DNA of 21,128 nucleotides from UBA11869 sp964544965 (GCA_964544965.1 CAZJED010000026.1:1-21128); one strand, 5' to 3'. Shown: positions 1-8,859, counted from the stretch's first letter. The notes: generated by a model not told the origin, from the sequence alone. Numbers and translations are program-made.

Positions 1-145
1 TTCTTATTCTGTGGTTCGCGGGTGTGACCGTATTGTCCCGGTTGATGTTTATGTCCCCGGCTGTCCGCCAACCGCAGAGGCATTATTGTTTGGTATTTTA
101 CAATTACAGAAAAAAATACAACGCACTAACACTATTGCACGGTAA
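1..145 (+). CDS. nuoB: NADH-quinone oxidoreductase subunit B, C-terminal fragment
   Basis: Only the last 47 codons are present (frame starts at base 2, TAA at 143-145); the gene is cut by the window edge, not truncated biologically. The fragment contains RGCDRIVPVDVYVPGCPPT, which supplies the last two of the four cysteines that bind the N2 [4Fe-4S] cluster in the NuoB family; the preceding CC pair lies outside the window. N2 is the final cluster of complex I and passes electrons to quinone at the NuoB/NuoD interface. The peptide ends with a basic tail (QKKIQRTNTIAR). It is followed after 49 bases by nuoC on the same strand, as expected for a nuo operon. Identification is secure despite the short length. 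Confidence 0.95.
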   Translation, partial: SYSVVRGCDRIVPVDVYVPGCPPTAEALLFGILQLQKKIQRTNTIAR

Positions 146-194
146 AACTAGAATACCTTAAGGATGGATAATAATAATACTGGCTATTTAATGA

Positions 195-872
195 ATGACC
201 GATACGACGAGTCTTGCAGAAAAATTAACCGCGCGTTTTGAAGATACACTAAGCGGTTGTCTAACCAATCATAACCAGATTACACTGGTGGTGAGCCCAT
301 CTCATTTACTCACAATCTGTGAAGCATTACGCGATGAAGGTGATTTTGCTTTTTCACAATTAATTGACCTTTGTGGAGTGGATTATTCTGCTTACGGAGA
401 GGTCAACTGGGCAACTAACGAAACAACATCCACCGGGTTTAGTCGAGGGCGTAATAAAAACTCTGTTAGTATTAATAATGAAGAACGCTTTGCAGTGGTC
501 TATCACCTACTGTCTATAGAGCACAACCATCGTTTACGAATACGTTGCTATCTACCAGAAGAGAACCCCAAATTACCAACCATGACAAAGATTTGGAGTT
601 CGGCTGATTGGTATGAGCGCGAGGCCTACGATATGTTTGGTATTTTATTTGAGGGTCATCCGGATTTAAGACGATTATTAACCGATTATGGTTTTATTGG
701 CCATCCATTTCGTAAAGACTTTCCATTAGAAGGTAACGTCGAGGTACGTTATGACACGGATAAACAAAAAGTAGTCTATCAACCGGTAACAATCACCAAT
801 CGTGTGTTGGTCCCGCGCGTGATACGCGATGATAATCGTTATATTCCTGACGAGGAATCTTCTGATGACTGA
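195..872 (+). CDS. nuoC: NADH-quinone oxidoreductase subunit C (30 kDa subunit)
   Basis: This 225-residue protein is the connecting-module subunit that packs against NuoD and NuoB in the peripheral arm; it binds no cofactor. The family signature is clear at residues 139-178, with WYEREAYDMFGI followed by HPDLRRLLTDYGF and GHPFRKDFPLEG. Between the CGVDY segment (60-64) and FAVVYHLLS (99-107) lies a polar loop of about 28 residues (70-97) that includes STGFSRG; I recall such loops in non-enteric gamma- and betaproteobacterial NuoC. nuoC and nuoD are separate genes here, unlike the fused nuoCD of enterics. The ATG at 195 is chosen because the peptide MTDTTSLAEKL resembles family N termini; ATGs at 164 and 191 are in another frame. 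No good ribosome binding site sits directly upstream: the AAGG at 160-163 is about 30 bases away. The stop overlaps nuoD by 8 bases. Confidence 0.96.
   Translation: MTDTTSLAEKLTARFEDTLSGCLTNHNQITLVVSPSHLLTICEALRDEGDFAFSQLIDLCGVDYSAYGEVNWATNETTSTGFSRGRNKNSVSINNEERFAVVYHLLSIEHNHRLRIRCYLPEENPKLPTMTKIWSSADWYEREAYDMFGILFEGHPDLRRLLTDYGFIGHPFRKDFPLEGNVEVRYDTDKQKVVYQPVTITNRVLVPRVIRDDNRYIPDEESSDD
852..857 (+). promoter_or_regulatory. Ribosome binding site of nuoD
   Basis: GAGGAA lies inside the end of nuoC, 7 bases before the ATG at 865. It fixes the nuoD start at 865 rather than at the in-frame upstream codon at 829, and implies translational coupling with nuoC. Confidence 0.7.
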
Positions 873-2118
873 GATTCGTAATATGACCATGAATTTCGGG
901 CCGCAACATCCGGCAGCGCATGGCGTACTTCGCCTGATATTAGAGATGGATGGTGAGGTGATTGAGCGCGCTGACCCTCATATCGGTTTATTACATCGTG
1001 GTACGGAGAAATTAGCAGAGAGCAAACCATTTAATCAGAGTATCGGTTATATGGACCGACTCGATTACGTCTCGATGATGTGTAACGAACATGCCTATGT
1101 AATGGCGATTGAAAAATTGTTGGGTGTCACCCCACCGTTACGTGCACAATACATCCGCGTGATGTTTGCAGAAATCACACGTATTTTAAATCACCTGATG
1201 TGGCTCGGTGCGCACGGTTTAGATATTGGTGCGATGACCGTTTTTCTTTATTGTTTTCGTGAACGTGAAGATTTAATGGATTGCTATGAAGCTGTTTCGG
1301 GTACAAGAATGCACGCCACTTATTTTCGACCAGGTGGAGTGTATCGCGATTTACCCGAATCAATGGCGACTTATAAAACTTCAAAATGGCACAATGAAGA
1401 TGAGGTTCAGAGGTTAAATAGCAATCGTCACGGTTCGTTACTAGATTTTATTGAATCATTTACCGAACGTTTTCCTGGATGTGTCGATGAGTATGAAACT
1501 TTATTAACTGATAACCGTATTTGGAAACAGCGCACAGTTGGTATTGGTGTGGTTTCAAGAGAACGTGCTTTGCAATTAGGTTTTTCCGGACCAATGTTAC
1601 GTGGTTCTGGCGTGGAATGGGATTTAAGAAAAAAACAACCCTACGAGGTTTACGATAAATTAGATTTCGATATTCCGATTGGCACTAAAGGGGATTGCTA
1701 TGATCGTTATCTTGTTCGTATCGAAGAGATGCGACAATCCAATCATATTATTAAACAATGTATTGATTGGTTAAAGAAAAACCCAGGCAAGGTGATTTTA
1801 GATGATCATAAATTAAATCCACCTACTCGTGAGGACATGAAAGATGATATGGAATCACTCATCCATCATTTCAAATTATTTACCGAGGGTTATTGTGTGC
1901 CTGAAGGCGAAGTTTATGTTCCAGTCGAGCATCCGAAAGGAGAATTTGGTATTTATCTTATTTCAGATGGTGCCAACAAACCTTACCGGGTAAAGATTCG
2001 CGCACCAGGTTTTGCGCATCTCGCTTCCATGCACGAGATGGTAAAGGGTCATATGTTAGCTGATGTTGTCGCAATTATCGGTACTCAGGATATTGTTTTT
2101 GGCGAGATTGATAGGTAA
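865..2118 (+). CDS. nuoD: NADH-quinone oxidoreductase subunit D (49 kDa subunit)
   Basis: This 417-residue protein forms, with NuoB, the quinone-reduction cavity of complex I. It is related to the large subunit of [NiFe] hydrogenases but has no CxxC metal motif, so it is the NuoD form. Diagnostic residues are at the N terminus: FGPQHPAAHG (11-20) and the segment around D64 and Y68 (GYMDRLDYVS). H19 and Y68 correspond in spacing to the quinone-binding His38 and Tyr87 of Thermus thermophilus Nqo4. The C terminus ends in GTQDIVFGEIDR, typical of the family. Length is typical. The start at 865 is set by the nearby GAGGAA and by the conserved N terminus; an extension to 829 would add 12 residues without family support. 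It overlaps nuoC by 8 bases and is followed by nuoE after 4 bases. Confidence 0.97.
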   Translation: MTEIRNMTMNFGPQHPAAHGVLRLILEMDGEVIERADPHIGLLHRGTEKLAESKPFNQSIGYMDRLDYVSMMCNEHAYVMAIEKLLGVTPPLRAQYIRVMFAEITRILNHLMWLGAHGLDIGAMTVFLYCFREREDLMDCYEAVSGTRMHATYFRPGGVYRDLPESMATYKTSKWHNEDEVQRLNSNRHGSLLDFIESFTERFPGCVDEYETLLTDNRIWKQRTVGIGVVSRERALQLGFSGPMLRGSGVEWDLRKKQPYEVYDKLDFDIPIGTKGDCYDRYLVRIEEMRQSNHIIKQCIDWLKKNPGKVILDDHKLNPPTREDMKDDMESLIHHFKLFTEGYCVPEGEVYVPVEHPKGEFGIYLISDGANKPYRVKIRAPGFAHLASMHEMVKGHMLADVVAIIGTQDIVFGEIDR

Positions 2119-2122
2119 TAAA

Positions 2123-2611
2123 ATGACTGAGACGATACTTTCAAAAAAGGTTTGTAAAGAAATCAACATGTGGTTAAAAAAATACCCTGCCGAACAAAAA
2201 CAATCTGCAGTTTTAGCGGCACTTCGTGCAGTCCAACACGAAAATAAAGGCTATCTTACAACTGAATTAATGGATGCTGTGGCTGAATACTTAGAAATGT
2301 CAAAAATTGCTGTCTACGAAGTCGCGTCATTTTACTCTATGTTTGAAACCAAACCAGTTGGCAAACATAGTATCTCAGTGTGTAACAATATCTCCTGCAT
2401 GTTAATGGGCGCGGATAATATTGTTGATCATGTTGAAAAGAAACTCGGTATTAAAACCGGAGAGTCAACGAAAGATGGAAAATTTTATTTAAAATGTGAA
2501 GAGGAATGTTTAGCTGCCTGTTGTGGCGGACCTATGATGATGATTGACCATATTTATTATGAAAATTTAACCACTGAGAAGGTGGATGAAATATTAGAGA
2601 GCTTGGATTAG
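2123..2611 (+). CDS. nuoE: NADH-quinone oxidoreductase subunit E (24 kDa, [2Fe-2S] N1a)
   Basis: This 162-residue subunit of the NADH-dehydrogenase module has a thioredoxin-like [2Fe-2S] domain. Four ligands of cluster N1a are visible: C87 and C92 (CNNISC, a Cx4C pair) and C129 and C133 (ECLAACC, a Cx3C pair). The N-terminal helical part contains VYEVASFYSMF (64-74), a family hallmark. The ATG at 2123, 4 bases after the nuoD stop, is preferred over an in-frame upstream start at 2063 because the extra 20 residues would lie within nuoD and match nothing in the family; a short AGG at 2113-2115 is the only ribosome binding site. It works with NuoF, which follows after 2 bases. Confidence 0.97.
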   Translation: MTETILSKKVCKEINMWLKKYPAEQKQSAVLAALRAVQHENKGYLTTELMDAVAEYLEMSKIAVYEVASFYSMFETKPVGKHSISVCNNISCMLMGADNIVDHVEKKLGIKTGESTKDGKFYLKCEEECLAACCGGPMMMIDHIYYENLTTEKVDEILESLD

Positions 2612-2613
2612 AT

Positions 2614-3897
2614 ATGGAAATAAATAATGTTTGTTATGCCACATTAAAACATAAAGAGCCTTGGACTTTTAAGAATTACTTGAAGGTAGGAGGTTATAAG
2701 GCGTGGAAAAAAATTATTAGTAAAAAAATAGATCCTGAAGAAATTATTAATGAATTAAAAACATCCGGTCTGCGTGGTCGTGGTGGCGCGGGATTTCCTA
2801 CCGGCTTGAAATGGAGTTTCGCACCAAGAAAAACACCCGGGCAAAAATATATTGTATGTAATTCTGATGAGAGCGAACCCGGTACCTGTAAAGACAGAGA
2901 TATTTTGCGTTTTAATCCGCATGCCGTTGTCGAAGGTATCGCAATTGCTTGTTATGCCACAGGGGCAAGTGTTGGTTATAACTATATGCGCGGTGAATTC
3001 TTAGATGAACCTTATAGGCATTTTGAGAATGCGCTAACGGAAGCCTACAACGAAGGTTTATTAGGTAAGAAAATTTTAGGTAGTACAGTCAATGTTGATA
3101 TTTATGCCACACTAGGTGCCGGTGCTTATATCTGTGGCGAGGAGACCGCGCTTTTAGAATCACTTGAAGGTAAAAAAGGACAGCCACGATTTAAACCACC
3201 GTTTCCTGCAAATTTTGGTTTATATGGTAGACCTACAACCATCAATAACACCGAGAGTTTCGCATCAGCACCGAGCATTATCCGTGAAGGCGGGGCTTGG
3301 TTTGCAAATCAAGGTGTGCCAAATAGCGGCGGCACAAAATGTTTTTCAGTTAGTGGACATGTTAATCAACCGGGTAATTTTGAAATCCCACTTGGAATTC
3401 CATTTTCAAAATTATTAAAGATGGCTGGAGGGGTGCGAAATGGAAATCGATTAAAGGCGGTGATTCCGGGTGGATGTTCGATGCCGGTATTACCTGGTGA
3501 TGTCATGTTAGAAACACGCATGGATTATGATTCAATTGCAAAAGCAGGCTCGATGCTAGGGTCAGGTGCGGTGATTGTGATGGATGAAACGACATGCATG
3601 GTTAAAGCATTAGAGCGACTCTCGCGTTTTTATCATATGGAATCTTGCGGTCAATGCACACCATGTCGCGAAGGGACAGGATGGTTGCATCGTATGTTAC
3701 AACGCATTATTGCAGGTGAGGGCCTACAGGGTGATTTGGATAAACTCGATGATGTTGCCAGTAAAATTGAAGGACGAACAATTTGTGCTTTTGGTGATGC
3801 CGCAGCCTGGCCTGTTCGAAGTTTTATCAAGCATTTTCGTAATGAATTTCAATATTTTATTGATAATAAACGTAGTCTTATTGAGGCTCAGAACTAA
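2614..3897 (+). CDS. nuoF: NADH-quinone oxidoreductase subunit F (51 kDa, FMN and N3)
   Basis: This 427-residue protein is the site of NADH oxidation: hydride passes to FMN, then to cluster N3. The glycine-rich nucleotide/FMN segment GLRGRGGAGFPTG lies at 52-64. The second flavin-binding region with NSDESEPGTCKDR is at 83-95, and GAYICGEETALLESLEG at 170-186 is the classic family block. The N3 [4Fe-4S] ligands are C345, C348 and C351 (ESCGQCTPCREGTGW) and C391 (GRTICAFGDAAAWP). All key residues are present and length is typical. The ATG at 2614 follows the nuoE stop by 2 bases with only a weak ribosome binding site, so coupled translation is likely. Confidence 0.98.
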   Translation: MEINNVCYATLKHKEPWTFKNYLKVGGYKAWKKIISKKIDPEEIINELKTSGLRGRGGAGFPTGLKWSFAPRKTPGQKYIVCNSDESEPGTCKDRDILRFNPHAVVEGIAIACYATGASVGYNYMRGEFLDEPYRHFENALTEAYNEGLLGKKILGSTVNVDIYATLGAGAYICGEETALLESLEGKKGQPRFKPPFPANFGLYGRPTTINNTESFASAPSIIREGGAWFANQGVPNSGGTKCFSVSGHVNQPGNFEIPLGIPFSKLLKMAGGVRNGNRLKAVIPGGCSMPVLPGDVMLETRMDYDSIAKAGSMLGSGAVIVMDETTCMVKALERLSRFYHMESCGQCTPCREGTGWLHRMLQRIIAGEGLQGDLDKLDDVASKIEGRTICAFGDAAAWPVRSFIKHFRNEFQYFIDNKRSLIEAQN

Positions 3898-3907
3898 ATA
3901 AAACTCT

Positions 3908-6289
3908 ATGTCAGAAGATAAAATTAAACTTGAAATTGATGGCCGTGAAATTAATGCGGATAAAGGACAAATGTTGATTGAAGTCACTGATAAAAACAAC
4001 ATTTACATCCCTCGATTTTGTTACCACAAAAAATTAACTGTCGCTGCAAACTGCAGAATGTGTTTGGTTGAAATTGAAAAAACACCGAAACCATTACCTG
4101 CATGCTCAACACCGGTGATGGATGGAATGAAAGTGAGAACACGTTCGAAATTAGCGATTGAAGCACAAAAATCTGTAATGGAATTTTTATTAATTAATCA
4201 TCCGTTAGATTGTCCGATATGTGACCAAGGTGGTGAATGTGAATTACAAGATTTAGCAATGGGATATGGGAGCGATGTATCACGTTATCAGGAAAGAAAA
4301 CGTGTAGTTATGGATAAAAATATCGGCCCACTTATTCAAACAGATCTGACACGTTGTATCCATTGTACTCGTTGTGTACGTTTTGGCGAAGAGATTGCTG
4401 GTATTCGTGAACTAGGAGCAACTGGTCGCGGCGAGAATATGGAGATAGGGACTTATATTGAAAAAAGTGTCACCTCAGAATTATCAGGTAATGTTATTGA
4501 CCTTTGTCCTGTCGGCGCACTGACTTCAAAACCATTTCGTTATTCCGCAAGAACCTGGGAACTTACCCAACACCAGATGATTGCCCCTCATGATTCTGTG
4601 GGGTCGAATATCCACCTTCACATTAAAGGCGATGCAATAAAACGTGTAGTTCCTGCAGAGAATGAAGCAATCAATGAAACCTGGATTTCTGATCGTGATC
4701 GATTTAGTTATGAAGCAATTAACAGTAATGATCGACTTCATTTTCCAATGATAAAAGAGCAGGGCATTTGGAAAAAAGTTGATTGGCAGGAAGCTTTGAA
4801 TCGTATTCAGGAAAAATTAGATGGCATTCTTAATCAGTCCGAACCAACACAATTTGGTATGTTAACTTCTTCTTCATCAACTCTTGAAGAACTATATCTT
4901 GCGCAGAAATTAGCTCGGGGACTAGGCTCGAATAATATTGATAGCCGATTAAAACAAATTGATTTTACTGACGATAATGATGCCCCATATTTTCCTTGGC
5001 TAGGCCAATCAATTATCGATTTTGAAGAAAATCAGGCAGCTTTGTTAATAGGCAGTAATCTTCGTAAAGATCAACCAATTATCAATCATCGTTTACGTAA
5101 AGGCGTACTTAACGGAGCCTTAGTAACAGCATTAAATCCTATCGATTATGAATTTAATTTTCCACTCCATCAAAAAATAATTACAGCACCTAGTAATATG
5201 GTAAACGAGCTTAGCGGAATATTAAAAGCAGTGATTAAATTAAATGGAGAGAAGGTAGATACAGTATTTAATAAAATTTTAACTAATATAACAATAGAGG
5301 AAACTCATCAAGAAATAGCCGCTTCACTTTTTAATAATGACGATAGTATTGTTTTGCTTGGAAATTTTGCAATAGCCTATCCACAATTAGCATTTTTGCG
5401 AACGCTCGCAGGAGAAATTGCTAAATTAACTCGTTCAAAATTTGGTTACTTATCCGAATCTGCAAATAGTTCAGGCGCATGGTTAGCTGGCGCTCTTCCC
5501 CATCGTCTGGCAGGCGGGAATAAACTACAGAAAAATGGTTTAAATTGTCATGAGATGCTTACTCATAAATTAAAATCCTATTTTTTATTAGGTGTTGAAC
5601 CAGAATTAGAATGCTGGGACCCACGTATTGCAAAAAATGCAATGGAACATGCTGAACTTGTAGTTGCCTTAACAGCATTTCAAAGCGAAGCATTTAAAAA
5701 TTATGCAGATGTTTTATTACCTGTTGGTACATTTGCAGAAACATCGGGCACATATATTAACAACGAAGGCACAGTCCAGCGTTTTAATGGTGCGGTTGTA
5801 CCGCAGGCTGAATCAAGACCCGCTTGGAAGGTGCTTCGTGTTTTAGCAAATGGTTTTAATTTAGAGGGGTTTGATTATGAGAGTTCAGATGAAGTTTATA
5901 ACGAGGTAATGAGTACGATTGGTACAATTAAAGCTGACAATATTGATAAGTGGAAAAAGACTGTGAGTAGCGCACCTAAAAAGATGGGTCTACAACGTAT
6001 TACTGAAACACCAATGAATATGATCGATTCATTAACAAGACGAGCCGCATCTTTACAAAAAACTATTGATACTGCCGATGGAGCGATACATATTAATTCG
6101 GCTTTAGCGAAAAAGAATAAATTAACTGATACTGATAATGCTAAGGTTGAGCAAAATGAAGAAAAAGTTACGATGAAAGTAATAATTGACGAGAGAGTTC
6201 CGGATAATTGCGTCTTAATTCAATCCGCTCACCCAAATCAGATTCAATTAGGTGGCGCATTTGGCGCTATTAAAATTGGGAAACAATAG
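3908..6289 (+). CDS. nuoG: NADH-quinone oxidoreductase subunit G (75 kDa)
   Basis: This 793-residue subunit carries the electron wire from NuoF towards NuoI. The N-terminal ferredoxin-like domain binds [2Fe-2S] N1b through C38, C49, C52 and C66. The His-Cys cluster N5 is bound by H98, C102, C105 and C111 (HPLDCPICDQGGEC). Cluster N4 is bound by C150, C153, C156 and C200. The remainder is a molybdopterin-oxidoreductase-like fold, degenerate and without known catalytic function in complex I. The segment after WEL (217-219) that in E. coli carries the extra N7 cluster has no cysteine here (around HDSVGSNI), so N7 is absent, as in many proteobacteria and mitochondria. A lysine/glutamate-rich linker near residues 730-755 precedes a final conserved-looking tail. 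The ATG at 3908 is 10 bases after nuoF. Confidence 0.97.
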   Translation: MSEDKIKLEIDGREINADKGQMLIEVTDKNNIYIPRFCYHKKLTVAANCRMCLVEIEKTPKPLPACSTPVMDGMKVRTRSKLAIEAQKSVMEFLLINHPLDCPICDQGGECELQDLAMGYGSDVSRYQERKRVVMDKNIGPLIQTDLTRCIHCTRCVRFGEEIAGIRELGATGRGENMEIGTYIEKSVTSELSGNVIDLCPVGALTSKPFRYSARTWELTQHQMIAPHDSVGSNIHLHIKGDAIKRVVPAENEAINETWISDRDRFSYEAINSNDRLHFPMIKEQGIWKKVDWQEALNRIQEKLDGILNQSEPTQFGMLTSSSSTLEELYLAQKLARGLGSNNIDSRLKQIDFTDDNDAPYFPWLGQSIIDFEENQAALLIGSNLRKDQPIINHRLRKGVLNGALVTALNPIDYEFNFPLHQKIITAPSNMVNELSGILKAVIKLNGEKVDTVFNKILTNITIEETHQEIAASLFNNDDSIVLLGNFAIAYPQLAFLRTLAGEIAKLTRSKFGYLSESANSSGAWLAGALPHRLAGGNKLQKNGLNCHEMLTHKLKSYFLLGVEPELECWDPRIAKNAMEHAELVVALTAFQSEAFKNYADVLLPVGTFAETSGTYINNEGTVQRFNGAVVPQAESRPAWKVLRVLANGFNLEGFDYESSDEVYNEVMSTIGTIKADNIDKWKKTVSSAPKKMGLQRITETPMNMIDSLTRRAASLQKTIDTADGAIHINSALAKKNKLTDTDNAKVEQNEEKVTMKVIIDERVPDNCVLIQSAHPNQIQLGGAFGAIKIGKQ

Positions 6290-6292
6290 ATT

Positions 6293-7408
6293 ATGTTAGA
6301 GACCTTATATCATTTAATCAGTCAATACATATTACTACCTATAACATTATTAATTTTTCCAGTTAATTATCAGACTGAAGCTATGATATTTTTACAGACT
6401 ACAATAAAAATTTTTGCAATTATTATTCCCGTTTTAATTACCGTTGCGTATTTTACATATGCTGAACGTAAAATAATTGGTTTTATACAAGGTCGCATAG
6501 GACCAAATCGTGTTGGTTTTTTTGGTTTTCGTCTATGGGGTTTAGGCCAACCTATTGCCGATGCGGTAAAATTGATTGTGAAAGAAATTGTAATTCCACT
6601 CAATGCAAATCGGTCATTATTTATTATTGCTCCGATTTTATCATTGGCACCGGCACTGGCGGCTTGGGCAGTTATTCCTTTTGATGATACGAAGGTTTTA
6701 GCGGATATCAACGCTGGTCTTTTGTATGTTTTAGCGCTTACCTCATTAGCGGTTTATGGGGTGATTATTGCGGGCTGGGCATCGAATTCTAAGTACGCTT
6801 TTCTTGGCGCAATGCGTTCTGCCGCACAAATTGTTGCTTATGAAATTGCCATGGGATTTGCATTAGTTGGAGTATTAATCGCGGCAGGGAGTTTAAATTT
6901 AGGTGATATTGTTAATGCCCAATCAGGTAGCGCCATTCATTGGTTTTGGTTACCGCTACTTCCATTATTTGTTATTTACTTTATTTCCGGTGTTGCGGAA
7001 ACAAATCGAGCGCCATTTGATGTTGCCGAGGGCGAATCAGAAATTGTAGCTGGATTCCATGTCGAATACAGTGGCATGGCATTTTCAGTCTTCTTTATGG
7101 CTGAATATGCAAATATGATTTTAATTGCTGTGCTTTCTGCACTAATGTTCTTTGGTGGTTGGTTGTCACCATTTCAGGGTATATTCTTTCTTGAAGATTT
7201 TTTTAGCTGGGTACCAGGAATGTTTTGGTTATTAGCGAAGACTTCTATTTTTATGTTTTTATTTTTGTGGTTCCGAGCAACATTTCCACGTTATCGTTAT
7301 GATCAAATTATGCGTCTTGGTTGGAAAGTATTTATCCCAATTACGATTGTTTGGTTAATTGTAATCTCTGTATTAGTGGTGGCAAATATTCCACCCTGGT
7401 TTAATTAA
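6293..7408 (+). CDS. nuoH: NADH-quinone oxidoreductase subunit H
   Basis: This hydrophobic protein, 371 residues from the first ATG, anchors the peripheral arm and forms the membrane entrance of the quinone tunnel and part of the proton-coupling E-channel. Diagnostic segments are TYAERKIIGFIQGRIGPNRVG (about 55-75), the charged loop ETNRAPFD (236-243) and EGESE (246-250), and the later FRATFPRYRYDQIM. The protein is 20-45 residues longer than the commonest family lengths because of an extra hydrophobic stretch at 1-30. The ATG at 6293 is 3 bases after the nuoG stop. An alternative ATG at 6383 (M31) would give about 341 residues and a more usual N terminus, so the true start is uncertain. Confidence 0.95.
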   Translation: MLETLYHLISQYILLPITLLIFPVNYQTEAMIFLQTTIKIFAIIIPVLITVAYFTYAERKIIGFIQGRIGPNRVGFFGFRLWGLGQPIADAVKLIVKEIVIPLNANRSLFIIAPILSLAPALAAWAVIPFDDTKVLADINAGLLYVLALTSLAVYGVIIAGWASNSKYAFLGAMRSAAQIVAYEIAMGFALVGVLIAAGSLNLGDIVNAQSGSAIHWFWLPLLPLFVIYFISGVAETNRAPFDVAEGESEIVAGFHVEYSGMAFSVFFMAEYANMILIAVLSALMFFGGWLSPFQGIFFLEDFFSWVPGMFWLLAKTSIFMFLFLWFRATFPRYRYDQIMRLGWKVFIPITIVWLIVISVLVVANIPPWFN

Positions 7409-7425
7409 CAACAGGTCAATAAAAC

Positions 7426-7914
7426 ATGAATAAGATTAAACATTATTTTAATAGCTTATTTCTTTTAGAGTTAATGAAGGGGTTATATTTAACAGGACGC
7501 CATTTATTTAAACGCAAAATTACCGTTCAATATCCAGAAGAAAAAACACCCCAGTCCCATCGTTTCCGTGGATTACATGCCCTAAGGCGTTATCCGAATG
7601 GCGAAGAACGTTGTATTGCTTGTAAATTATGCGAAGCCGTTTGTCCGGCTACAGCGATTACTATTGAGTCCGAACAACGTGAGGACGGAAGTCGTCGGAC
7701 AACACGTTATGATATCGATCTGACTAAATGTATATTTTGTGGATTTTGTGAAGAGTCTTGTCCGGTTGATTCGATTGTTGAGACAAGAATATTTGAATAT
7801 CACGGTGAAAAACGCGGCGATTTGTTACTCACTAAATCACAGCTTTTAGAAATAGGTGACAAATATGAGAAAGAAATTGCAGCAGATCGTCAGGAGGATG
7901 CTAAGTTCCGGTAG
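7426..7914 (+). CDS. nuoI: NADH-quinone oxidoreductase subunit I (8Fe ferredoxin subunit)
   Basis: This 162-residue protein carries clusters N6a and N6b, which link NuoG to N2 in NuoB. Two complete CxxCxxCxxxCP motifs are present: C63, C66, C69, C73 and C102, C105, C108, C112. The amphipathic N-terminal helix (about 9-30, LFLLELMKGLYLTGRHLF) is the part that lies on the membrane arm. Length matches the usual 160-165 residues. It starts 17 bases after nuoH with a weak ACAGG upstream. Confidence 0.98.
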   Translation: MNKIKHYFNSLFLLELMKGLYLTGRHLFKRKITVQYPEEKTPQSHRFRGLHALRRYPNGEERCIACKLCEAVCPATAITIESEQREDGSRRTTRYDIDLTKCIFCGFCEESCPVDSIVETRIFEYHGEKRGDLLLTKSQLLEIGDKYEKEIAADRQEDAKFR

Positions 7915-7947
7915 TTTCAACTAATTTAGTTAAATAGACATTAAATA

Positions 7948-8547
7948 ATGACACAAATAATATTTTACATTTTTGGTGCAATGTTGCTTTTATCAGCAAC
8001 CATGGTTGTGGTGATTAAAAATCCAATCCATGCTGCTTTGTTTCTTGTACTTTCATTTTTTTCATCAGCTGCTGTTTGGCTGCTATTAAGTGCAGAATTT
8101 TTAGCGATAGTACTAGTATTAGTTTATGTTGGCGCTGTTATGGTGTTGTTTCTATTTGTTGTTATGATGTTAGACATTAATCTTTCCACATTAAGAGATG
8201 GATTTGCACGTTATTTTCCACTAGGAATTATTATTGCATTTTTAATGGTTGTTACCATGGGAATGGTTGTCGGCTCAGATTATTTTTTAACTGATACCTA
8301 TACAAAAATAGACACACTAATTAACTCAAGTAATACCAAGTTGCTTGGGTACACAATTTATACAAATTATCTTTATCAATTTGAGATTGCTGGTGCAATC
8401 TTATTAGTTGCTATTATTGCTGCTATTTCACTGAGTATGAGTAAATTAAAGATTACCAAATCAACACATCCAGATGAACAGGTGACCGCTAAAAAGGAAG
8501 ATAGATTACGTGTCATTAAGATGAAAACTGAAAAGAAGGAAGAATAG
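7948..8547 (+). CDS. nuoJ: NADH-quinone oxidoreductase subunit J
   Basis: This 199-residue membrane subunit has five predicted helices. The block LVYVGAVMVLFLFVVMML (58-75) is the highly conserved third helix, which contains the pi-bulge involved in coupling quinone chemistry to proton movement. E50, just before it, occupies the position of a conserved acidic residue. The C-terminal tail (about 150-199) is strongly charged and lysine-rich. The ATG at 7948 lies 33 bases after nuoI in an AT-rich gap without a clear ribosome binding site. nuoK follows after 3 bases. Confidence 0.95.
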   Translation: MTQIIFYIFGAMLLLSATMVVVIKNPIHAALFLVLSFFSSAAVWLLLSAEFLAIVLVLVYVGAVMVLFLFVVMMLDINLSTLRDGFARYFPLGIIIAFLMVVTMGMVVGSDYFLTDTYTKIDTLINSSNTKLLGYTIYTNYLYQFEIAGAILLVAIIAAISLSMSKLKITKSTHPDEQVTAKKEDRLRVIKMKTEKKEE

Positions 8548-8550
8548 TTA

Positions 8551-8856
8551 ATGATTATTTTATCTGAAGTATTATTACTAGGAACCTTATTATTTTGTAT
8601 TAGTGTTGCTGGAATTTTTCTTAATCGAAAAAATATATTGATTCTATTAATGTGTATCGAATTGATGTTACTTTCAGTGAATATTAATTTTATCGCATTT
8701 TCTCATTTTTTAGGCGATATTCACGGTCAGGTATTTGTCTTTTTTATTCTTACAGTAGCCGCTGCAGAATCTGCAATCGGACTTGCCATCCTAGTTGTTA
8801 TGTTTCGCAATCGGGATACGATTAATGTCGATGAACTCGATAGCATGAAGGGTTAA
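8551..8856 (+). CDS. nuoK: NADH-quinone oxidoreductase subunit K
   Basis: This 101-residue protein has three membrane helices and belongs to the proton-translocating hydrophilic axis between NuoJ and NuoN. The two buried glutamates essential in E. coli (E36, E72) are found one position later, as E37 (MCIELMLLSVN) and E73 (VAAAESAIGLA). Length equals the usual 100-102 residues. An AAGGA at 8536-8540 precedes the ATG by 10 bases. Confidence 0.97.
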   Translation: MIILSEVLLLGTLLFCISVAGIFLNRKNILILLMCIELMLLSVNINFIAFSHFLGDIHGQVFVFFILTVAAAESAIGLAILVVMFRNRDTINVDELDSMKG

Positions 8857-8859
8857 TGT

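Noticed and set aside
164..241. A 25-codon open frame overlapping the start of nuoC
   Set aside because: It has no spaced ribosome binding site, its peptide resembles nothing, and the overlapping nuoC N terminus fits the family. It is a chance frame.
839..1384. Minus-strand open frames under nuoD
   Set aside because: They lie antisense to a strongly conserved gene and encode no recognisable protein; they are shadows of nuoD. The same holds for antisense or out-of-frame openings at 3164-3418, 3710-4166, 4526-4741, 6370-6711, 9228-9452, 13058-13411, 14137-14358, 16078-16520 and 20478-20660.
865..6289. Reading NuoD/F/G as part of a NAD-linked [NiFe] hydrogenase
   Set aside because: NuoD has no CxxC nickel ligands and carries the NuoD quinone-site residues; all complex I membrane subunits follow in order.
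7919..7931. Palindrome AACTAATTTAGTT between nuoI and nuoJ as a regulatory site
   Set aside because: The 13-base AT-rich palindrome sits inside an operon with no sign of a separate unit; likely chance.
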